From Spirochaetia bacterium (lineage in GTDB: Bacteria; Spirochaetota; Leptospiria; Leptospirales; Leptonemataceae), in NCBI GenBank assembly GCA_009885105.1, contig VFLI01000070.1:1-54112 (forward strand): a stretch of DNA of 54,112 bases. Direction: 5' to 3'. Below the pieces are notes generated by a model, which was given only the letters and a program-made list of their open reading frames with translations, made no database searches and was not told the origin of the DNA. Shown here in pieces: positions 44,596 through 52,988 of this stretch (positions within the stretch are counted from its first letter, which is position 1; every line of letters starts with the position of its first letter). The translations under genes and the position numbers were made by a program.

Positions 44596-45282
44596 ATGCG
44601 TGTTCTTCAGATTATCACAGTCTGCCTGCTGGGGTTGACATTTGTCTGCAACAAAACAGAAGAGAAAATTGCTGACCTGCCGGAGTATGCTGTAGTAAAA
44701 ACGGATCAGATCAGCGTCAGAACAGATCCACTGACGACGGCATCGGAGATCGACTTTCTGGACCTTGGATCAAAAGTGCGGGTGCTGCGTCGTGGTGAAA
44801 AACCTGTGGCGATCGGCAACGCAAAAGATTACTGGTATTTGATTCAACTGGATAACGGAATTGAGGGATGGGTGTATGGAGCCAATCTGTCGCTCACAGT
44901 ATCGGCGCCAGCCCTGGAAGAGATACCGGATGTGAAAGTGGTCGCCGAACGACTCGTCGGGAAATGGTGGGAGCTCCGAATGGACGGTTCGACAGGTTAC
45001 AGGAAAATCTATTTCTGGCCGGATGGAAAATACAAATATGGCTTCGCCGCCAATCCCATGACTGAAGGGAAGATAGAAATCGATCCAAAAACAAGGACGG
45101 TCAGGCTCGATCCGCCCTGCGCCTTAGGAGACCGTGTTTCTTTTAAAGAAGTCGGAGAAGACTATCGTCTGCTGGTTGAAAAAGACGGTCAGCGCTACGT
45201 TTTTCGCCGGGGTTCGACAGATCCGGAAGCAACAGAAGTCGGAAAAGACAAAGAAGATGAAAAAAAGCCAGGTCAGCCCTGA
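44596..45282 (+). CDS. Putative lipoprotein with SH3b domain
   Basis: The 228-residue product has a lipoprotein signal (LLGLTFVCNK, lipidated Cys near residue 18). Residues about 32-105 form a bacterial SH3 domain: YAVVKTDQISVRTDPLTTASEI, LDLGSKVRVLRRGEKP, and NGIEGWVYGANLSL. The C-terminal half is strand-rich with a WWELRMDGSTGYRKIYFW element and a Lys/Glu-rich end. SH3b proteins in this position often bind peptidoglycan or outer-membrane partners. It lies two bases upstream of the pseudouridine synthase gene, suggesting one transcript. Confidence 0.85.
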   Translation: MRVLQIITVCLLGLTFVCNKTEEKIADLPEYAVVKTDQISVRTDPLTTASEIDFLDLGSKVRVLRRGEKPVAIGNAKDYWYLIQLDNGIEGWVYGANLSLTVSAPALEEIPDVKVVAERLVGKWWELRMDGSTGYRKIYFWPDGKYKYGFAANPMTEGKIEIDPKTRTVRLDPPCALGDRVSFKEVGEDYRLLVEKDGQRYVFRRGSTDPEATEVGKDKEDEKKPGQP

Positions 45283-45284
45283 TT

Positions 45285-46406
45285 ATGCCAGCGCCTGGAA
45301 AAAAGAAATCATATCCTCGAAAAAAAACGGATACAAAATCGGCAGGCTCTTTCCGTCGCCCGACATCTCGCAGTGACGGTCCTGCTAAAAAGACAGACAA
45401 CGCGCGCCGCAGCGAAAGCGGGGGCGGTGCGCGGGACAATCGCGGAAGCACGTCCGGGTCGGGAGGACCGTTCCGTCCGCGCCGCAGCGAAAGCGGGGGC
45501 GGTTCGCGCGACAATCGCGGAAGCGGCGCTGATGCGAGAAGACCCAATCGTCCGCAGCGGCGGGCGGTTCCTGAATATCCATCCTATCCGCCGGCGGTTG
45601 AACTGCCGCGGATGCCTGTTTCGCAATCGATAGATCATCTGGCAAGGTCTATGGCCGGTGATGAAGACGCCGGTGACTCTGCCGGAATCCGCCTGAATCG
45701 CTATCTGGCCTCCGCCGGATACGGCTCCAGGCGTGATGTGGAGAAATTTATCACCGGGCGAAGGGTGACAGTCAACGGAGTTTTTCAGACAAGTCCCGCT
45801 GTGCGTGTCCAGTCCGCCGATACCGTAGAGCTGGACGGCCAGCGTGTTATTGTGCCGGATACATTTCTGTATGTCGCGATGAACAAACCTGCCGGTTATG
45901 TGGTCACAGCTCGCAGTTTTCCCGATCAGAGATCGATCTACGAACTGCTGCCGGAGAATTTACAAACTCTTCGATATGCGGGCCGGCTCGACATGGATTC
46001 CCACGGCCTCATGATCTTTTCAACGGACGGAGCTTTCATACAAAAACTGACGCATCCTTCGCATCGTATCACAAAAAAATACGAGGTTACCGTTGACAGA
46101 TTGCCGGAAGAAGAACACTGGATGAAAGATTTTTATCGGGGAATTGTGGATGACGGTGAACTCCTTCGGGTAATTCGAATATCGATTCTGGACCGTGTAA
46201 AATGTTGTTTGGAAGTGATACTGGGCCAGGGCAAAAACCGGCAGATTCGCCGGATGTTCGCAGCCAGAGGAATTAAAGTGCTCGATTTACGAAGAACTGC
46301 CGTTGGATTTTTCGATCTCTCAAAAAAACACATTCCGGAAGGCAAATATGTTTTTTTTCATCCGGATGAGCTGTTCTCTGGACAGGAAGAATTGCATTCA
46401 AGGTAA
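45285..46406 (+). CDS. RsuA/RluB family pseudouridine synthase with low-complexity N-terminal extension
   Basis: Family enzymes convert uridine to pseudouridine in rRNA. Residues about 135-195 are an S4 RNA-binding domain (RLNRYLASAGYGSRRDVEKFI). The catalytic domain follows, with the conserved Asp236 in GRLDMDSHGL, then YEVTVDR and the GQGKNRQIRRMFAA motif. The first 130 residues are Arg/Gly/Ser/Pro-rich and contain a 25-residue repeat (RRSESGGG.RDNRGS) that mirrors a 75-bp DNA repeat. Such basic tails occur in some RsuA-type proteins and may bind RNA. The exact rRNA position modified cannot be assigned. The gene starts two bases after the upstream lipoprotein stop. Confidence 0.93.
   Translation: MPAPGKKKSYPRKKTDTKSAGSFRRPTSRSDGPAKKTDNARRSESGGGARDNRGSTSGSGGPFRPRRSESGGGSRDNRGSGADARRPNRPQRRAVPEYPSYPPAVELPRMPVSQSIDHLARSMAGDEDAGDSAGIRLNRYLASAGYGSRRDVEKFITGRRVTVNGVFQTSPAVRVQSADTVELDGQRVIVPDTFLYVAMNKPAGYVVTARSFPDQRSIYELLPENLQTLRYAGRLDMDSHGLMIFSTDGAFIQKLTHPSHRITKKYEVTVDRLPEEEHWMKDFYRGIVDDGELLRVIRISILDRVKCCLEVILGQGKNRQIRRMFAARGIKVLDLRRTAVGFFDLSKKHIPEGKYVFFHPDELFSGQEELHSR
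45403..45527 (+). repeat. 75-bp direct repeat in the pseudouridine synthase gene
   Basis: CGCGCCGCAGCGAAAGCG begins at 45403 and recurs at 45478. The units are 75 bp long and nearly identical over the first 45 bases, encoding RRSESGGG(A/S)RDNRGS. The period is a multiple of three, so loss or gain of a copy keeps the frame. Confidence 0.85.
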
Positions 46407-46408
46407 AG

Positions 46409-46435
46409 TTGACAGGACCGTAATAACGATAGAAT
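46409..46435 (+). promoter_or_regulatory. Candidate promoter of the MBOAT gene
   Basis: TTGACA at 46409-46414 and TAGAAT at 46430-46435 with a 15-base spacer lie just before the MBOAT ATG at 46451, which has no ribosome binding site. The leader would be about nine bases. Confidence 0.45.
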
Positions 46436-46450
46436 CTGGTTTTTTTTCCA

Positions 46451-47896
46451 ATGCTATTTGTCACAGAATCATTCCTCGTTTTCTTTATAATCGTCTTTCT
46501 CGTCTACTGGGCGGCGCCTCAAAAGCTGCGTTTTTCCATCCTGCTGATATCCTCGCTTATTTTTTACGCAAGCTGGAGCCTGGTCTTCACTCTGCACTTC
46601 ATCGTTGTAATAGGAATCAATTACTATACGATGGAGATCGTAAGAACATACCGGAAGAAATGGCTTTTTGTGCTGCTGCAGACGGCCAATATTTGTAATC
46701 TTGCATTTTTTAAGTATTTTTATTTTTTTGCGGACATCATCGGAGCGTTGACCGGGCTTTCCATGCTGCGCCAGCCTCTGTTGCAGCTGGAACACCGGAC
46801 AGCGGGTCATGAAATACTGCTGCCGCTTGCGATAAGCTTCTACACATTTCAGATCATGGCTTACGGTTTTGATATTTACAGAGGCGTGTACACGACAAAG
46901 CACAAGTTTCGCGAAGTTCTTCTGTTCAAGGCATTTTTTCCTCAGTTGATCGCCGGTCCCATCATGCGATCCGCAGAGCTTCTGCCCCAGATAAGCAGTC
47001 TGCGAAACGGAGAGCTGTCATCAGTGAGCTCCGCAGATTTTAAGAAAGGCCTCTGGCTGATTCTGATTGGTGTTGTAAAAAAGGTTCTTGTGGCCAATCA
47101 GCTTCTGGGATTTCTTGCGCCGCTTCTTGTTTTTGACCCGAATGCCGGTCCCCGGGATTATTCTACGATGTCCGCATGGATGTTTGTAACCGGAAGCATG
47201 ATGATGCTGTATACGGATTTTTCCGCGTATTCTGATCTCGCGCGAGGGCTGGGGCTGTTGCTGGGATTTAAGATTCCTGTGAATTTTCGCGCCCCGTTTA
47301 TAACGTATTCCATTTCTGAATTCTGGAGGCGCTGGCATCTGACTTTCTCTCTATGGATAAGGGATTATATTTTTATTCCGCTGGGAGGAAGCCGCGTCAG
47401 TGAATACAGGATTTATCTGAATATCGTCATTACTTTCTTTCTGGGCGGACTCTGGCATGGAGCCTCTTATACTTTTGTTCTCTGGGGTCTGTGCATGGGA
47501 CTTTTTATATCCTTTGAGTCACTGATGACGCGGCACGGCTATCCCGAATGGCCTGCAAAATTGCCCGCACGCGCAGGAAGAATCGCTCTGACCTGGATTT
47601 TTTTCATCTGTGTGAGCGCGCTTTTCTTTGCCCCGAATCTAGGCTGGGCGCTGGACATGCTGGCCAGAATGTTTTATCCATCCTCCGGTCCATCCCGTGA
47701 GCTTGCCTCACCGGGCGTCTATCTGGCCACACTGTGCGCCGTGATTCTGTTCCACTGGTTTGAAGAGAAGCCGGCGCATTTCTCCTGGGTGAGGAAATAC
47801 GAAAATTATTTTCTACCGGCCGCTGCGCTTGCTGTTGTCGCGGCGCTGACACAGTTTGCGGGACCCCAGAAGGATTTCTTCTATTTTCAATTTTAA
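46451..47896 (+). CDS. MBOAT family O-acyltransferase (AlgI/DltB-like)
   Basis: The 481-residue membrane protein has about 11-12 helices and the AlgI/PatA-type signatures: LLPLAISFYTFQIMAYGFDIYRG, FFPQLIAGPIMR, SISEFWRRWHLTFSLWIRDYIFIPLGG and the active-site GGLWHGASYTF with His336. It transfers an acyl group (usually acetyl) across the membrane, with a periplasmic SGNH partner that passes it to a polysaccharide. The next gene, nine bases downstream, encodes just such an SGNH-like protein. A candidate promoter directly precedes it, and a run of T lies between. Confidence 0.94.
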   Translation: MLFVTESFLVFFIIVFLVYWAAPQKLRFSILLISSLIFYASWSLVFTLHFIVVIGINYYTMEIVRTYRKKWLFVLLQTANICNLAFFKYFYFFADIIGALTGLSMLRQPLLQLEHRTAGHEILLPLAISFYTFQIMAYGFDIYRGVYTTKHKFREVLLFKAFFPQLIAGPIMRSAELLPQISSLRNGELSSVSSADFKKGLWLILIGVVKKVLVANQLLGFLAPLLVFDPNAGPRDYSTMSAWMFVTGSMMMLYTDFSAYSDLARGLGLLLGFKIPVNFRAPFITYSISEFWRRWHLTFSLWIRDYIFIPLGGSRVSEYRIYLNIVITFFLGGLWHGASYTFVLWGLCMGLFISFESLMTRHGYPEWPAKLPARAGRIALTWIFFICVSALFFAPNLGWALDMLARMFYPSSGPSRELASPGVYLATLCAVILFHWFEEKPAHFSWVRKYENYFLPAAALAVVAALTQFAGPQKDFFYFQF

Positions 47897-47905
47897 AAGG
47901 CATAA

Positions 47906-49087
47906 ATGGAACTGATTCGAAATAAATATCTTCTCTATCCGCTGGCATTTGTGGCGGCGCTTTTTCTGCTGGATAAACTGTTTCTTCTGCCGGAAGTGCG
48001 GGATTCTTTTGTCCAACCAGGCGGCATGATGTACTACCGCCAGAGAGAAATGCAGCTGAAAGCATTTCACGATTATGCAGCCCTTCCACATCCGGGAAGA
48101 AAACTGGCCGTGGTATTCGGAGATTCGCGCTCGTTCGCCATCGGGGACATCATGGCGCATAATTTTCTGAATAAGATGGACTGGGATATTTTTAATTTTT
48201 CCGGACCGCAGGCTCTGCCGGCCTACCACGATTATCTGGCGTCCAGGCTTTTTGGAGGTACGGCCCGCCCGGATTATATGCTTCTTGGTCTTTCTCCAGA
48301 TGCCTTCAACAGAAATTCCGGATTGTTTGCCAGCCCGGTGCTCAATTTCGGAGTCGACCATGCGTTCATAGAGGCCAATCGCACTCACATACCCGATTTC
48401 GATTACGAAAGCTATCAGGAATCCCGGCGATTCGCTCTGATCGGTCTTCAGTTTTCTTTCAAGTCTCTTTTTCGACGGATTCAGGGTTCGATTCGCGCCA
48501 GAAACCACGATATGGAAGATTTGCCTCTGGAGATTATGGCGGCGCTGCCTGTCCGGGACGGACGTCCGTATCTGCCGGAAGAATTCAAGCCTCTGATTTT
48601 TGCGCTTCAATCAGCCGGACGCGAGAATCTGTCGATGTACAGTCTGGAAAACTCACCGGAAAGGAAAATACTTGATTCTGCAAGAGGCGCGCAGTATGCC
48701 TGGTTCGGCGCTGCCAGTGACGCCACTTTAAAAGCGGACACGGACCGTATTGTGTCTCTCTATCTGAAGGGATTCGCAACATCACCGGAGCAGATATATT
48801 TTTACACGCATGTCATGCGGCGGGCAAGGGAGGCGGGAGTGCGTTCCATTGTTTTCTGGCCGCGAGTGAATCCGCATCTTCAAGAAGTGTACCGAAAAGA
48901 AAACCGCATAAGGTATTTATGGAAGCAGCTGGAGCGAATCGCCGTGGAAGAGGGCGCCATTGCCGTGGATCTCAATGAAGTGCCTGAGACGGAATGCAGA
49001 CAGTTTTACGACGCCAGCCATCTTTCCTTTACATGTTTTACAAAAATCACAAAGTATCTTCTGGAGCGTCTGGAAAAGTCAAAATAA
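47906..49087 (+). CDS. DUF1574 SGNH-like protein, partner of the MBOAT acyltransferase
   Basis: The 393-residue protein has an N-terminal membrane anchor (LLYPLAFVAALFLLDKLFLL) and a periplasmic SGNH-hydrolase-like domain. The nucleophile is Ser74 in the block VVFGDSRS, and Asp369 and His372 lie in FYDASHLS near the C terminus. The DUF1574 family is known chiefly from Leptospira, and its proteins accompany MBOAT genes. Together the two probably O-acylate a cell-surface polymer. Length and motif layout agree with AlgJ/AlgX-type proteins. The polymer is unknown; no capsule or LPS gene is adjacent. Confidence 0.88.
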   Translation: MELIRNKYLLYPLAFVAALFLLDKLFLLPEVRDSFVQPGGMMYYRQREMQLKAFHDYAALPHPGRKLAVVFGDSRSFAIGDIMAHNFLNKMDWDIFNFSGPQALPAYHDYLASRLFGGTARPDYMLLGLSPDAFNRNSGLFASPVLNFGVDHAFIEANRTHIPDFDYESYQESRRFALIGLQFSFKSLFRRIQGSIRARNHDMEDLPLEIMAALPVRDGRPYLPEEFKPLIFALQSAGRENLSMYSLENSPERKILDSARGAQYAWFGAASDATLKADTDRIVSLYLKGFATSPEQIYFYTHVMRRAREAGVRSIVFWPRVNPHLQEVYRKENRIRYLWKQLERIAVEEGAIAVDLNEVPETECRQFYDASHLSFTCFTKITKYLLERLEKSK

Positions 49088-49135
49088 AGCAGGATGCCGC
49101 TTTGGGCGCGTATATCAGACGGAGGAGAGCGGTAA

Positions 49136-49855
49136 CTGGTCACACTGAAAGATTTTCATGAAGCACGCAGAAAATTTCGGTCACAGTTTGAACCCATGCG
49201 CCTGGTGTGCAGCGCCTGCTTTCAGCCGGATTTCAGCTGCTACTGCCGCGATATAAGGCCCTTCAATCCAAATATTGAATTTGTGATTCTGATCCATCCG
49301 ATTGAACGGCGCCGACGAATTGCCACGGGCCGAATGTCGCATCTGTGTCTGGAGAATTCTAGACTTATCCCGGGCGCGGATTTTACAGAGAATCGGGAAG
49401 TGAACAGTCTTATCGAAAATCCGGAGTATCAATCGTTTGTGCTGTACCCCGGTCCGCAGTCTTTCAATCTCAGCGCTGTCAGCCTGCTGGAAAGAAGCGG
49501 TCTTTTTTCTCCGGAGAAAAAGCTTTTGATTTTTGTGATCGACGGCACCTGGTCGAGCGCAAAAAAGATGATGAGGGTGAGCCGGAATCTTTCAGATCTC
49601 CCGCGTTTAGGATTTGAGCCGGATCGTCCTTCCAATTTCAGAGTACGCCAGCAGCCGGCCCGCAACTGTCATTCCACAATTGAGGCGATCCATCAGACCA
49701 TTGAACTGATCGGTCCGCTGCGGGGATTTCAGACGGTTGAACGCGAGCACGACGTTCTGCTCCGATTATTCAACCGTATGGTCGAGCATCAACTGGATTT
49801 CGTCCTGAGATCCAGGCAGAATCCTGAGATGAGCCACTTTCGCCGGGGGCCGTAA
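49136..49855 (+). CDS. DTW-domain tRNA aminocarboxypropyltransferase-like protein
   Basis: DTW enzymes attach the aminocarboxypropyl group of S-adenosylmethionine to uridine in tRNA. The product has paired Cys for zinc (VCSACFQPDFSCYC), the signature IDGTWSSAKKM, PRLGFEP and a C-terminal EHDVLLRLF helix. The first ATG is at 49196 and has no ribosome binding site. Upstream in frame, CTG at 49136 is preceded by GGAGGAG at ideal spacing and adds 20 residues before the first Cys (LVTLKDFHEARRKFRSQFEP), as in other DTW proteins. I chose CTG, giving 239 residues. The conserved zinc and DTW motifs make the family firm. Confidence 0.88.
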   Translation: MVTLKDFHEARRKFRSQFEPMRLVCSACFQPDFSCYCRDIRPFNPNIEFVILIHPIERRRRIATGRMSHLCLENSRLIPGADFTENREVNSLIENPEYQSFVLYPGPQSFNLSAVSLLERSGLFSPEKKLLIFVIDGTWSSAKKMMRVSRNLSDLPRLGFEPDRPSNFRVRQQPARNCHSTIEAIHQTIELIGPLRGFQTVEREHDVLLRLFNRMVEHQLDFVLRSRQNPEMSHFRRGP

Positions 49856-49868
49856 TAAAATTGGGGAT

Positions 49869-50534
49869 ATGGAGATCTCCGCATCTCCTTTTCTTACACT
49901 CCTGAGTAGTTATGTTATTTTGGTTGCAAATATTCCAGAATCTGACGAAATTAAGTATGTGGATCCAGTATTCAAACTGTTTGACAGACTCACCAACATG
50001 ATCCCGCCGAATATGCAAAAAATCATCCGGCTGGGATCAATTCTGGCCTGGCTGATTCTCGGCACTCTGGTTATTTTTATGTCCTGGCAGCGGGGATCGG
50101 ATTCAGCTCCTCAATCCGGGCAGGATCTGTCGCGGGCAGTGATTATGGAAAGAGTGCTGCGTGAACAGAATTTGAATGTGCCCCCGGATACTCACGAAAC
50201 GGACACCAATGAACTGCCAGCAGAAAACCAGGAGCAGATACTGCCCTTCGAGTCCAGAAGAAGGGGGCGTGCCGATCTTGCGGGAGAAGACAGCCGGCTT
50301 ATGGAAAAAACCAATACCCTGGAACAGCCGGATACAACCCGGCTGCCGCCGTTTCTGGGAGAGGAGCGAAGCGGACAGACAATGCAGGAGACTATCCGCC
50401 AGAATGAAACGGACCGCACTCCCCTTGCGCCGCCTGCGCAGGAAAATCGATCCGCATTTCCCGCTGCCGAGCCCGACAGAAAACCAGGCTCCTCTTCCAG
50501 CCGGAATCGCTCACCGGATTTTATTCCGGATTGA
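49869..50534 (+). CDS. Single-pass membrane protein with disordered tail
   Basis: I recognise no family. The 221-residue frame has a hydrophobic helix near residues 52-72 (LGSILAWLILGTLVIFMSW) and then a long Pro/Arg/Ser/Gln-rich, probably disordered region to the end. The start is uncertain: ATG at 49869 gives another hydrophobic segment, while GTG at 49956 or ATG at 49998 would leave one helix. It lies immediately before the TPR and VWA-STAS genes and may be the membrane part of that group. Confidence 0.6.
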   Translation: MEISASPFLTLLSSYVILVANIPESDEIKYVDPVFKLFDRLTNMIPPNMQKIIRLGSILAWLILGTLVIFMSWQRGSDSAPQSGQDLSRAVIMERVLREQNLNVPPDTHETDTNELPAENQEQILPFESRRRGRADLAGEDSRLMEKTNTLEQPDTTRLPPFLGEERSGQTMQETIRQNETDRTPLAPPAQENRSAFPAAEPDRKPGSSSSRNRSPDFIPD

Positions 50535-50561
50535 ACTCCGAGGCTGTATCCGGATAATATT

Positions 50562-51263
50562 TTGAAAAAATTAGCAATAATAATTATAATAATTGTAGGT
50601 GTTTTTGCCGGAGTCTCTACGCCCGTCCTGGGCATTGCCGGATCGGCAGATCAGAGCAAGATTTATTATGAGATGGGATTTTCCTTCTCACTCCAGAACA
50701 ATCCGGTGAAGGCAAAGGAATATTTTGAAAAGGCTGTCGGAGAGCAGGGGCAGTTTTCTGAACCGGCCCGCCTGGAACTGTTTCGCATGACCGCCGGGAC
50801 AGCAGAGACACTGGAGAAAGTGCGACAACAGCTCGGCCAATTTCAGGACAACTCGATCATCCCTCTGGCGTGGAAAACAGCCATGGGATCGCTTTACGAT
50901 GCCGGAAAGAAGGATTGGGCTCTGGAACTGGCGCTTGAAATGCCCTACCGTTACCCGCAGAGCAAGGAAGCCGATGACGCCAAACTTCTGGCTGCAGAGA
51001 TTTTCTTTGAAAAAAAAGCCTTCAGCGCCGCCCTGGAACAGCTGCAACAACTTCTGGATGCCTATCCATCCGAAGACAGCGCGGATGATGCTTATTATTT
51101 TATGGCCCGCATCTATGCAAGTCCGGGTGAATACCACAGTCCACTCCGAGCCCGGGGGGCGTTGTCCGCTTTTCTCAAACTTGAGTCCAATCCCAATTTT
51201 GCAGATTCCATCTGGAAAGAAGATGTCCGCCGGCTGCTTTTTGAGCTGGGTGGTCTTCCGTAA
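50562..51263 (+). CDS. Secreted TPR-repeat protein
   Basis: The 233-residue product has a hydrophobic N terminus (LAIIIIIIVGVFAGVSTPVLG) acting as a signal peptide. TPR-like helices follow: YYEMGFSFSLQNNPVKAKEYFEKA, WALELALEMPYRYPQSKEADDAK, FSAALEQLQQLLDAYPSEDSADDAYYFMARIY. The arrangement resembles YfiO/BamD-like or CpoB-type proteins. It starts with TTG, 27 bases after the previous gene, and precedes the VWA-STAS gene. In this sort of context TPR proteins often form part of Bat-type complexes, but no batA or batD homologue is seen. Confidence 0.8.
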   Translation: MKKLAIIIIIIVGVFAGVSTPVLGIAGSADQSKIYYEMGFSFSLQNNPVKAKEYFEKAVGEQGQFSEPARLELFRMTAGTAETLEKVRQQLGQFQDNSIIPLAWKTAMGSLYDAGKKDWALELALEMPYRYPQSKEADDAKLLAAEIFFEKKAFSAALEQLQQLLDAYPSEDSADDAYYFMARIYASPGEYHSPLRARGALSAFLKLESNPNFADSIWKEDVRRLLFELGGLP

Positions 51264-51356
51264 ATCCTTACGTTCGATTAAAGTTCTTGCTCCAAATTTC
51301 GGCTTCCTGAAAAATAGCGTCTGGACAGCGTTCCGGAACTCCCAAGGCGGCCATTT

Positions 51357-52961
51357 ATGGATTTTAAATTACTATCAGAATATCCTGAGATTTCCAATAC
51401 GGAAAAATCTCTGCTGCATCTCTTAATTCAGATTCAGACTCCGCCGATTTCGGACTCGCCCGCCCGTCGGCCGCTGGTTGTGGGACTTGCGATTGACAAA
51501 AGCAAATCAATGTACGGCGAAAAGCTAACATCAACTCTGGAAGCGGCCGCAGCCCTTGTCAACTGGCTGACCCGGCATGATCATCTGGCTATCATTGCAT
51601 ACGACAGCACCGTGGACGTTGTGCAGCCACTGACTCCTCTTACTGATAAATTTTCTGTTCTGAAAAAACTGGAGAATATTCGTGTGGGAACATCGACAAA
51701 TCTGAGCGGCGGCTGGCTACAGGCTCTGCGCTCCGTGGAGGGAGCTGATGTGGAGAATGCATTCCGCAGAGTGATCCTGTTGACTGACGGCATGGCCAAT
51801 ACCGGAGTTGTCAGCACTTCGGAACTGGTGAAAATTGCGGCAGACCATTACGCTCGCAACATAAGCACAACCACGATCGGATTCGGCCGTGATTTTTCGG
51901 AGACTCTGCTGCGTGAAGTCTCCAGGGCCGGCGGAGGTAATTTCTATTTCATAGAAGGACCGGAGCAGGCGCATGAAGTTTTCTTCAAAGAATTCGGCGA
52001 CATCGCCGCGCTCTACGGACAGGGACTTGAAGTGAAAATACACACGGAGCCGGGAGTACGTGTTCAGGAAGTGCTCAATGACATTCCCTATTCGCACGAT
52101 GAAGAGAATCTGGTGATCCTTCGCCCCGGGGACCTCCGTTCTGATGACATTCGTAATATAATACTGGTTCTGGAAATCGACGGGCCGACAGCTTCGCATT
52201 CCGAGGGAGCTCTTGCCACGGCGGAACTGACTTACTACAATCTCATGGAAGGATCGCGGCTGGAAAAACACGATTCCGCAATTGCAGTCAACTACAAACC
52301 AAAACCATCCACGGGTTTCAACAGAAATGTGCGTCTGGAAGCCCTGATTGCCGCTTCCGGCCGCTCGATGATAGAAGCGTCCCGGATATCCAGTGAAAAA
52401 GATCTTTCCGCCGCCCGGGATATTCTGGCGCGGATGATCCGCCGACTGGAAGAGAATGTCGCTCTGGACCCGGACGGAATTAAAAAAATGATGAACCGTC
52501 TACGGGAGATGGAAAGAAATCTGGAAGACAATCTCAGTCTTGCAAGAAAACATCTGGCTGCCGGCGGCTCGGAGATGATGTCCCGGGCTTTTTCAGCGGA
52601 ACAGTATTTTTCAGGAAGCGTGCATGACAGAATTCTGGAACTGCCCCTGTCGGGTCAGCTGGATCTCTACAGATGTCCGGATCTCAAATCGGATCTGAAG
52701 CGCAATATTGACAGCGGGTATCGGTATGTAGTTTTTGATCTAACCGATCTTCAGTATGTCGATTCATCGGGAATCGGGACTCTGATTCAGATATCCAACT
52801 GGATGAAAAAAAGAGGGGGTATGATGGTGCTTGTCAATACCCAGGGAAGTGTGGAGAAAATCTTTCAGATCAGTAAACTGGATGAATACTTTATGTTTAA
52901 GGATTCAGCATCGGAAGCCAGGATATTTCTGGAAGAATTGATAAATGCCAATAAAAAATAA
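51357..52961 (+). CDS. VWA-domain protein fused to a STAS (anti-anti-sigma) domain
   Basis: Residues about 38-225 form a von Willebrand A domain with a complete MIDAS: Asp47-x-Ser49-x-Ser51 (AIDKSKSM), Thr114 (GTSTNLSGG) and Asp144 (LLTDGMANTG). Residues about 330-410 are helical and highly charged. Residues about 428-534 are a STAS domain with the conserved DLQYVDSSGIGTLIQ, whose Ser470 or Ser471 corresponds to the phosphorylated Ser of SpoIIAA/RsbV. No signal peptide is present, so it is probably cytoplasmic. The fusion links metal-dependent protein binding to partner switching. It follows the TPR gene and is closed by an A/T-only hairpin. Confidence 0.88.
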   Translation: MDFKLLSEYPEISNTEKSLLHLLIQIQTPPISDSPARRPLVVGLAIDKSKSMYGEKLTSTLEAAAALVNWLTRHDHLAIIAYDSTVDVVQPLTPLTDKFSVLKKLENIRVGTSTNLSGGWLQALRSVEGADVENAFRRVILLTDGMANTGVVSTSELVKIAADHYARNISTTTIGFGRDFSETLLREVSRAGGGNFYFIEGPEQAHEVFFKEFGDIAALYGQGLEVKIHTEPGVRVQEVLNDIPYSHDEENLVILRPGDLRSDDIRNIILVLEIDGPTASHSEGALATAELTYYNLMEGSRLEKHDSAIAVNYKPKPSTGFNRNVRLEALIAASGRSMIEASRISSEKDLSAARDILARMIRRLEENVALDPDGIKKMMNRLREMERNLEDNLSLARKHLAAGGSEMMSRAFSAEQYFSGSVHDRILELPLSGQLDLYRCPDLKSDLKRNIDSGYRYVVFDLTDLQYVDSSGIGTLIQISNWMKKRGGMMVLVNTQGSVEKIFQISKLDEYFMFKDSASEARIFLEELINANKK

Positions 52962-52988
52962 AAAAAACATGAATTTTTTTGTTTTTTT
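52961..52988 (+). terminator. Possible A/U-only hairpin terminator
   Basis: AAAAAAAC (52961-52968) and GTTTTTTT (52981-52988) can pair around a 12-base loop and end in a T run. It is weak thermodynamically but is placed just after the VWA-STAS stop. Confidence 0.35.
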
